Of a stretch of 64,000 nt of DNA, positions 56,201-64,000 are shown piece by piece. How positions within the stretch are numbered: position 1 is the first letter of the stretch; every line of letters begins with the position of its first letter. The notes under the pieces were generated by a model. It did no database searches. It saw only the letters and a list, made by a program, of their open reading frames with translations, and was not told where the DNA came from. This stretch comes from Ooceraea biroi (lineage: Eukaryota > Arthropoda > Insecta > Hymenoptera > Formicidae): positions 6,388,136-6,452,135 of the forward strand of contig NC_039518.1 in the NCBI RefSeq assembly GCF_003672135.1. Direction: 5' to 3'. Position numbers and translations under genes: made by a program.

Positions 56201-57766
56201 GTTTGATGTCCAAAGTCTTGTTTCAAGAAGAATGCGAGGTGTGCCGAGCAGTATACAAGCAAAATACGGAGAATGTACCCCTCGACTCTCTTTGACATAT
56301 TGCCGAATCACTTATATGAGTCACGCGTGCAAAGGGACTCGCGGCCGCTTGATTGTCCGTCGTATTTCATCGCAATTATTTGAACCGTGCGATGCCGCCT
56401 ACCGCGCGCCGCAAACTACAACGCGACGTATCATCGACCGCTTTGACATATTCCTCCCCATTGCGCTCCAACTTTTTCCGCTTATCGCGCTTTGCCGTTC
56501 GGGCCCGCGTTTTTAATACTCTAAAATCAGAAATTAATGGAATAATTTTAATTCGCCGCCCTAATGGGCTGTCCATCCGGTTCTCTTTATACGAGCCGCT
56601 CGAAAAACGTCGCACCAACCCCCGCACGACGCCGGCCGCACAAAAGTCGCGCGCACGCGACGCGTCGCGTCGCGTCCACCGCTAGCCGTGGGCGGAAAGA
56701 TCGCGGACGAGAGGGGTAGACGGGGATCGGACGGATAGACGGCGACGTGGCTTTTTTCGACGGACAATAAAATTAATTTCGTTCGATTCCGATTAACTTC
56801 GTTTGTAATCACGCGAAAAATAAACACGCACGAGGAAAGATAATTCCCGCCGCAGTCGTCGTTCCGCCACCCTCCACCCTCGCGAGCGCGCGCGCGACCC
56901 ATCCTTCGCCCTTCCCGGGGCGCGAGCAACCGCGTTTCACCCTTTCCATTTGTCCGCTCGCCTGTCCGTCCGTACGGTGGCAAACGTACGGTGACCGCGC
57001 TCCCATTCCAGCGGATGTACAAGTCGCGTCAAAAGTCGCGCGTTTCCCCCTCGCCGACGATTCATTGACGGATCGGAGATCGGTTTTTCGTTAGCGGCCG
57101 CCTGCGATCGCGCCGCTTGCGGTTCCCGTCACGTGAAATTGATCGTTGGACGAAGCCGCCTCGCGACATTGAGCGGACGGGATCTTTTACTATTCCACGC
57201 TGAACCGTTTTGCAACCGAACCTTCTACCCAGCTTCGCTTGGCGGAGGGCACACGCCCTCCATGCCTCCCGGATGTCTTGCACTCAGCGATAAAAGCGCG
57301 CAACTCGTGGTACACCCTGTATAGTTCTGCATCCAGACCGCGAGCGCACCGAAACGTACCGAATAAAAAGCGATGGGGAAAGAGGAAGAGGGAGGATAGG
57401 TGGCCGAGGGGCTGCGTCGGAGGGAGGACGGGTTTAAAAAAAAGAAAAGCAGACGCGCGGATGAACTATTAAAAGGCACGTTCGAACGGACGCTATGGCC
57501 GGGGGTTTTCATTAAAATTCTTTCGATCTTTTAACATTTCCAATCGGTGTTTGTCGGAATATCGAGTTCTCGCGCGCCCTCGTAAAAATGTAAACGACCG
57601 CGTCTGCCGTAACGCGGACTCGACAACGGCCGGGCTAATAAGCGTCTCTCGTGGATGACGTTTTCAAGTGTCGCGAGATATCGAGGCCGCCGGATGTTTG
57701 TGAAACTTCGAAAATCTTACGCGAGTAACGCGACGCCTTTCGCAGGGATTTTGCAACAGCAACACG
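56201..57766. other. Gene-free GC-rich interval
   Basis: No recognisable gene. CACCCTGTATA at about 57313-57323 resembles the end of a CAGGGTGT-type element, but nothing around it supports one. Confidence 0.5.
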
Positions 57767-57768
57767 TA

Positions 57769-57955
57769 CACTAAGGTGCATTAATTCGCGTGGTAGCGAA
57801 TATATATATTTATTAATATTAATATATATATTATATATATGTGTATATTATAATATTATATACATGTAATATATATATATATATTATTATATATAGTAAT
57901 ATTAATAAATATTAATATAAATATTTGCTACCACGCGAATCAATGCACCTTAGTG
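57769..57955. mobile_element. 187-bp AT-rich palindromic MITE
   Basis: The ends are CACTAAGGTGCATTAATTCG and the near-complement (CGCGAATCAATGCACCTTAG then TG), flanked by TA (57767-57768, 57956-57957). Arms of roughly 55 bp enclose an almost pure AT core of TA repeats. The TA flank and palindromic form fit a Tc1/mariner-type miniature element, or a simple foldback. No coding capacity. Confidence 0.75.
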
Positions 57956-57957
57956 TA

Positions 57958-59786
57958 CGCGAACGTGCACGTTAAACCGGTAATTATCGATAATTCACGA
58001 CGTGCCAGAATTAGTCGCGTTAACGAAGAAGGAAAGCGTTGCTGCCGCGAGTGGATGGCCCATAGCGTCGACGATGAGCGAATTATCATTTTCGATGGGT
58101 AACGCGAGCCAGTGAACGATGACCCGAAACAGTCATCGAGAAAGTGATGAACTCGAATTCCACCCTGATTACCGGCGCGCGCTCCATTAACTCGAATTTC
58201 GCGCGAGCCAATCGACCGTGCTAGTCATCGCTGTTGTAGCCCTTTCAAACAGCGAGTCCTTCCTACAATTACCGATTTGCGTGCGCGTGCTTCTATTAGC
58301 GTAACGATTTAACGCAAAGCATATTTTACAATTTATCCGCACCGCGGATATATTGCGTCCCGCTGTACGGCAAACATCGAAATGTGCAAAATCGACGAAA
58401 TCCAAGTGCCAAATATATAAGCAACACAATTTCGCTGCGTTTTGTAGCGTATCGTAATTTCATTTGAATATTTCCCGGCGCGTTGTATCCGCGTGTGCCC
58501 GCGCGCGCGGACGAGCTCGCTGTCCATTGTAAATCCGACAAAGAGCGGGGGTGCGTTAAGAACGTCGTAATTTAAGAACTCTGCGGTTTCGACTGAAACT
58601 CTCCACCCCCTCGCTCGTCCTTTGTTTTATCCCGTCCGCTCCTCCGCGTGCGGCCTTTCACTGCTGTATTCCTATTTTATGACGGTCGCCGAGGCTTTGA
58701 GCTCATAAACGGCGTCACGCAGGAATCAACTCCGGCACGTGTTACAGCATTTAACCCAAATCGCGAGGACGCCACGTATAAATCATTGAGCATTAGGGCG
58801 CACTAATTACAGCTGCTCCTAAGCAGCCGCGTTAAACAAACCGTGCGACGAGAACCGCTCGCCGTTCCGCGGAGACGAAACGAATTTAGTACGCGGCGTT
58901 GGAACTCTTAACGATCCCCGGAATGCAAATGGGTCAAAACGTATTTAATATCGCGAGCGTTCGCCCCGCGAATCATCGTGGCCGCTCTTATAAATCGAGT
59001 TAAAATCGGTCAGCCGCGCGATCGATTCAGCCGCCGAAATAAATTCGAGGTAAGAGCGCGCACGAGGAAGAGAGAGAGGCGGACTGGACTTTATCGCGGT
59101 GGCGTCTGAGGTGCCACCGGGGGTGCAGATCGCGATGCACCCCGCGGCCGAGAACACGGGGTGGTGCATATACGGGGTTACAACGATCGTTTTGCCGCAC
59201 GCGCGCATTTTTTCGTCGGAGAGCGCGCGTTCGGCGTCGTTTCTTTTCGGGGCACGCCGCCGCGCGCACCCCGGTGAATCATTATTTATTTTTGCGTTTC
59301 ACGCTGTCGAGTGGCGGCGCGGAGGGAGCGAGCGAGGGGTGACGGCACGGCGCGGTACGAAAAGAGAAGGAAGGGAAATGGGCGCGCGTTCACTCGCAAG
59401 GCTAAAGCGAGAGAAAGAGGGAGAGAGGGAGAGAGAAAGGGAGCGCGAGCGAAAGTCGGTGGAAAGAGGACGCTTCGGCGAGAGAGCACCGCGCTCGAGT
59501 AATTATTACGGATTTTCCGGATCTAATTCTCCGGACGGTAACACGACACAATTCACTCACGCAGATTGCGCACGAGAGGATGTAAATTCCTGTCAGTCGG
59601 ACGGTCCATTTCATCTCCTCTTTTTCGCCGGAGCTCCTAACCGACACCGAGGTCGGCGCTGGACGATTATTCGGTTTTCCACTTTCTCCTCGCCCGTTCT
59701 TCTCCCTCGCTCATCCCCGAAAATCCCGTCCTCCTCGCGCTTATTTCGCGCCCCCGTGCTCTACGTGGCTTTCAACCATGATTTTA
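57958..59786. other. Gene-free interval
   Basis: No recognisable gene. A GAGA-rich tract lies at 59405-59455. The 251-codon frame at 59099-59854 is low complexity and runs into the transposon end, so it is not called. Confidence 0.5.
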
Positions 59787-59978
59787 TACAGGGTGTCCCA
59801 TGGGGAGTTGCTGAAACTAATCAGCTGTCGTTTTTAAACGTATGCAGTTATTGAAAAAACAAAAATTGCCTTGGAAAGAGGAAAGTCTGCAGTTTTTAAT
59901 GGGTATAAATAAAATTTAGCAAAATGTTTGTATATCAGTTTATTTTGTTAATGAAAAATATGCTAATAATCAAGTAAG

Positions 59979-61167
59979 CTAATGATAAATATTTTCAAAG
60001 TGTGCACCATCTGAATTTGTACAAAAATCAATTCTTTTACGAAAACTTGTGAAAACTTTTTCTAACATGTCGTCTTTAATGTTGCTGACGACCTTTTTAA
60101 TAGCTACTACTAAATCTGACACTGTTTCTGGATTTCCGGCATAACAATGGTCCTTAATGTATCCCCAAAGAAAGAAGTCACATGGATTTAAATCCGGCGA
60201 GTACGGTGGCCATTCTAGCCCCCCCCCCCCCTGGGCAAATTTGGGGTATCCCAGACCGATGACTCGATTGCCATAAACTTTGTGGATTGTTTCGAAGACC
60301 TCCTGGGTTCGGTGTGGTGTCGCTCCATCCTGCATGAAATGAAATCCTCTGACCAGGCCTCTTTTTTTTGCATGAGGGAAGAATTGTGTTTCGAGAAGCT
60401 GCTTGTAACCTTCACCAGTGACTGTTGATTCGAAGAATTGCAGATAAATTCCTTTTACCGAGATCGCAGCCCATGCTGTTATATTTTGTGGATGTAAAGG
60501 TTTAGCCAGGGAAACGTTGGGATTTTCCGACCCCCCAAATCTATAATTTTGTTTATTAACATAACCATTTAGCCAGAAATGTGCTTCGTCCGTGTAAATT
60601 ATCAATTATGCATCAAGTTCTCCATCTTCAAACATTCCATTTATCGTCTCGCAGAATTCCACACGTTTCGTCATAGCGCGTTTGGTTAGCAATTGATGCG
60701 ATGTTATTTTACAGGGATGCATTTTCAGGAAATGTTTTAAAATCCTGTGTAACGTTGTTTTGGATATTTCAAGAGCTTGGGCAGCTTTCCGAATGGAAGA
60801 ATTTGGATTCTCTTCAAAATACTTCTTAATATCATCAATGTTTTCTTCTGCAGCTACAGACACAGAAGGACCTGGCAGATCATGTCTACGGTCTTGGATA
60901 GTTGCATACTGCATAAAATTATCGATAATTCTGATAAAAATAACACAAAACATTATTTTAATGCAGATTTATTGCCAAAAAATGGAGCGACGTAACGCAT
61001 ACGTTTAAAGAAATAACAAATTCTAACCTTTTCAGCGTGTTTTCGCTCTTGACTTTATGTGTTCCGTATTTAGTACGAAACCCCCTGTAAGCATTGCTAT
61101 AAACTTTTCCTCTGGAAAAGAAGCACTCGACGAGATAAATCTTTTCTTCCGTCGTCAGATTACTCAT
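59979..61167 (-). pseudogene. IS630-Tc1-mariner transposase, two exons, one nonsense codon
   Basis: Exon 1 is 61167-61028 (MSNLTTEEKIYLVECFFSRG ... NTLKR), an N-terminal HTH of the EEK..LVE..F..G type. A 97-bp intron (61027-60931) has GT (GTTAGA) and a pyrimidine-rich AG (TTATTTTTATCAG) and splits an arginine codon. Exon 2 (60930-59979) continues IIDNFMQYATIQDRRHDLPG, a second HTH (SSIRKAAQALEISKTTLHRILK), IIYTDEAHFWLNG (first D), FMQDGATPHRTQ (second D) and WPPYSPDLNPCDFFLWG (third D), ending ENIYH. Joined, this gives 363 codons. A single TAA at 60608-60606 (GELDA-stop-LIIYTDEAHF) breaks it. I count 49 residues between the second and third D. A run of 13 C on the plus strand (60219-60231) sits in that interval and could have changed the spacing. 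Confidence 0.82.
60931..61027 (-). other. Predicted 97-bp GT-AG intron in the transposase gene
   Basis: Removing it joins ...CTGAAAAG to AATTATCGATAAT and restores the frame (L K R I I D N). Reading through instead gives stops within a few codons. Donor GTTAGA and acceptor TTTTTATCAG fit insect splice sites. Confidence 0.75.
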
Positions 61168-61315
61168 TTTGACGCGCACGGACTTGCATCTACCACAACC
61201 GGAATAAAACTGCGGACACTCAGATGAACGGCCGTTAACCGTAAGACCCTTTCTGAAGTCATGGAGGGGAGAACCAATCGTTTATTTTCAGCAACTTCCC
61301 ATGGGACACCCTGTA

Positions 61316-63365
61316 CATCTCGCGCGCGTACTCTTTCGGGACCGAGACAAGAGTCAAACCGCTGCCGCGACTGCGGATAGCGTTTTATCGGCGCCTGACG
61401 CGGTTCGCGGATCGCGAGAGGAAGTTTTAGAAACTCTACCAGCAACGTCGACCCGTCTGCAAATATTAAAAAAGGAAATCCGATAATACGATTCTCGAAA
61501 TAGAAGTTTCGTCAGATATTCCCGTGCAGAAAAGTCATTTGTTAAATCACCGCTCGTCTGAAGTATTAATCGGAAAAGCGAAGCGTGTACCAGGCGGAGT
61601 CCGCGGCGACCCGACGCGGCCGCTCGTCGCGCGCTCGCTTTTCCCATCGCGCCGTTCCGAAACATCCACTCGCAGGAAAGTGGATCCGCATTCAAGGCTG
61701 CCTGTTTCCGTGCGGAACGAGCGATCGGGCATCGAACGTTGTGCGCGAGGAGAGGATCGGTAGCAGCGCTGATGCCATAAGGCACTAATCGTCCACGAAA
61801 TAAAAAAGAAAAGAGAGAGAGAGAGAGAGTAAGAGAAGGTTCGTGTCGGTCGCTCGATTTTGTCTCCCCTCCTCTGGCGCAACCCCTTGAAATGCATGTG
61901 CGAAGCTACACACATGCCGGCCATGTGGCACGATCATACGTAGCAAACCTCGTTCCCGCATCGCTCGCATCCGACCAGCTCCGACGTCGAGGACCAGGTT
62001 CGGGTGATACCTGTCGCGGGGAAAGACGTGATAGTGCCTTTCGCTGTTTCGCGCGATTATTCGCGCGTTGCCTAATTAAGCGCTCTCCGCTGCGAGCATT
62101 CTGACCGGCCAGCCAGATCTGGATATTACGCGCGGGCGCGCTAGCACGCACGCACGCACGCGAGGGTGAGGCGGCGCGATTGTGTGTGTGGCCGGTCATT
62201 AAGGATGCCGTGGGCCACTAATCGTCATCAGAGACGTATTCACCGGCAGCGGCGGTGGCGGTGGCATACGCGGAAAATATAAAATTGCCTCCCCACCCTC
62301 GCGTCGGTCAATGGACATAATGATTATTTTCTGCGGTGTAATGAGCGCAGCCGCCGCCGCCGTTGTGTGTCTACGCGGTGGAAAGATAATAAAAGATTCA
62401 GGTCAATAGCGGTGTAATGAGGTATCTGGAATCCATCAAGGATTCATACGCTGAACATACATAATAAAGACCGCGCGACGGTTAACGTGTAGGTACGTAG
62501 CGCGAAATGCAATTTGCGGAGAATGAGCGAGCGAGAGAGAGAGAGAATCTCTGCGTATCCGAGTATGCGTGTGCGTGTGGTCAGGCGGTCTGTACGATCG
62601 TGAAATGCGTATCAGCGGCTTCACTTAGGGGTTGTTACCGTTAGCGACGAGCGCGTCCGCGACGCAGAAACGCACGTTTTGTCATTTGTTACGCTTGCAT
62701 CGCGGCAAGATCGACCGGAAAATGAATCACGCGCATTATCATAAACGGCGGCGCCCGTTGCATAATTTATTTATTTCGCGGTACGCACACGGATCAAGCG
62801 CGCGGCACGGTACATCGACGGCGATAATGTCAGCCGACGTAATTTACTCGGCTGCGACGCCGCTGCCCGCAAATTGAATCGCTTGTGGACTAACCGCATC
62901 GAAATAAATGGCGAGGTCGCAATTTAATAAGGACCAGTCACCGTCTTCCGGTGATTAATTCCTGCTAAAAAGTTCCAGCAACTTCACAGACTCCTTTCTC
63001 ATGGATCTTAACTTCTCGGAGTCATTCTTGCCGCCACCGCCACTCCCCTTCCCCCGCCCAAGTAAACTTTTAATCCTCCGCTCCCTGAAGAACTTTCCAC
63101 CCTGTAAAACAGTCGGCAACGACGGTGTTTCCGTATTCGACGCATCGACACCCGATATCTTTAGTTCCTAATTGGGTTCGTTATTTGGCGTTGTTTTTCT
63201 GTTTCTTTTGTGCGCGCGTTGCACGTTGGCACGATCATTTTAATTTCGCTGTTCGCGGTAACCGTATATCGCTAGGTTTTTTTCGGGAGAGGCAATTTTA
63301 TAACGCGCATTAAGGATAATTAAAATACCATTTAACGCCGCATTTGCCGCGATGGAACGCATAAA
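61316..63365. other. Gene-free interval
   Basis: No recognisable gene. It contains a (GA)n tract at about 61812-61830, an ACGC repeat at 62143-62160, and GCGGTGGCGGTGG-like runs near 62250. Confidence 0.5.
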
Positions 63366-63367
63366 TA

Positions 63368-64000
63368 TTGGGTCGTCCGGAAAGTTCGTGCCGATTTTGA
63401 AGGAAAATTCAAAGGCAACATTTTTTTATGTCGATCAATATTTATTGACTTATGTATGCACCGTTTTGTTTCACAACCTTTGTCCATCTTTCACGCAACT
63501 GGAAGATTCCATTCTCCCAGAACTTCTTAGGTTTCTCGGCGAAAAGTTCCTCAAGGTGGTTTTTTATGTCGATCAAAGAGTCGAAGTTCTTGCCGCTAAG
63601 AGAATTTTGCACAGACCTAAATAAGTGAAAGTCTGAGGGTGCAATGTCTGGTGAATACGGTGGGTGAGGTGGCACATCCCAGCCAAACTCCAACAATTTT
63701 TGTCGGGTAGTCAAAGAAACATGAGGTCTGGCATTGTCCTGATGGAACACGACGCCCTTCCTATTAGCTAATTCTGGACGTTTTTCCCGAATCGCTGTCT
63801 TTAATTCGTCCAGTTGCGAGCAGTACTTATCTGCATTTATCGTTTGGTTGTGCGGTAGGAGCTCATAATATAGGATTCCTTTCCAATCCCACCAGACACA
63901 GAGCATGACTTTTTTTGGATGAAGGCTGGCTTTCGGAGTGGTTAATGCTGGTTCATTTCGCTTACCCCAGGATCTTTTTCGTTCTACATTGTTGTAAATG
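63368..64000 (-). mobile_element. Mariner family 3 element, 3' half, running off the window
   Basis: The end TTGGGTCGTCCGGAAAGTTC at 63368 is preceded by TA (63366-63367). The orientation is opposite to the other family 3 copies. The 5' half lies beyond 64000, so I cannot tell whether it is complete, iterated or nested. Confidence 0.92.
63442..64000 (-). pseudogene. Mariner family 3 transposase, C-terminal part (partial)
   Basis: Open across the visible part: YNNVERKRSWGKRNEPALTT, HPKKVMLCVWWDWKGILYY, HQDNARPHVSLT (second D), HPPYSPDIAPSDFHLF (third D, 34 residues apart) and AYISQ, with the TAA stop overlapping AATAAA. The region where the other family 3 copies have the extra G and the TGA lies outside the window, so this copy might be intact. 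I label it pseudogene by analogy only. Confidence 0.75.

Larger units (their letters stand above)
59789..61313 (-). mobile_element. IS630-Tc1-mariner element with intron-containing transposase
   Basis: 1,525 bp, with ends CAGGGTGTCCCATGGG and the complement (about 28 bp), flanked by TA at 59787-59788 and 61314-61315. The first 11 bases match the ends of the DD41D elements at 11-14 kb, but the rest and the protein differ. The transposase is on the minus strand. Confidence 0.92.

Noticed and set aside
57313..57323. CACCCTGTATA, resembling a solo CAGGGTGT-type transposon end
   Set aside because: Only about 8 bp match, with no partner end and no further similarity to either CAGGGTGT element.
59099..59854. 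251-codon plus-strand open frame
   Set aside because: Dominated by an RE/KE-rich stretch encoded by a GA repeat, and it reads into the end of the transposon at 59789.
1..64000. CRISPR arrays, bacterial operons, ribosome binding sites, tRNA and rRNA genes
   Set aside because: The sequence is eukaryotic. The repeats present are transposon units without regular spacers, and I found no tRNA- or rRNA-like segment.

Overview
The window looks like an insect nuclear genome, most likely a hymenopteran and perhaps an ant. The evidence is several unrelated mariner (D34D) families, IS630-Tc1-mariner elements carrying very similar CAGGGTGTCCC ends, and a stretch of the insect telomere motif TTAGG. The background is CpG-rich and heterogeneous, and the transposase genes are eukaryotic in form (one has a 97-bp GT-AG intron, others have AATAAA at the stop codon). 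I could not recognise any host gene, tRNA or rRNA. The GC-rich spacers carry only low-complexity or shadow open frames.

About 30.7 kb, nearly half of the window, is transposable element. From left to right: a 224-bp tandem repeat (341-942); a repeat pair around a 100-N gap (2.54-3.25 kb); mariner family 1 array I (4657-9211, six internal units); two DD41D-type elements, one of them fused to a family-1 end (11365-14405); mariner family 2 composite I (16190-19619, three units); a single family 5 mariner (21647-22928); family 1 array II, inverted (26682-29871, four units); a foldback element holding a GC-rich hairpin and TTAGG repeats (32608-33452); a tandem 1.05-1.1 kb repeat with long palindromes (33945-36449); a family 3 relic and composite (38903-41859); a family 4 composite (43681-45950); family 1 array III (47947-51121, four units); a family 3 element split by family 2 composite II (52554-56198); an AT-rich palindromic MITE (57769-57955); an intron-bearing IS630-Tc1-mariner element (59789-61313); and a partial family 3 element at the right edge (63368-64000).

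The striking property is that four unrelated mariner families are present as internally iterated or concatenated elements, and each such unit is bounded by one outer TIR pair with a TA on each side. Family 1 iterates a ~670-bp coding segment whose edges share the 9-mer CTTGCCAGA. Families 2, 3 and 4 are joined where a transposon terminus abuts a TA inside another copy of the same family, which is the signature of self-insertion. In family 2 the outward-reading TIR supplies an in-frame ATG, rebuilding 333-residue transposase frames. The only intact full-length transposase frame is the 339-residue cecropia-type gene at 53534-54553. Nearly every other copy carries frameshifts, nonsense codons or deletions, and copies of the same family share these lesions. 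This implies that defective elements spread after they died, either mobilised in trans or copied by recombination. Assembly error in arrays this similar must be excluded with long reads.
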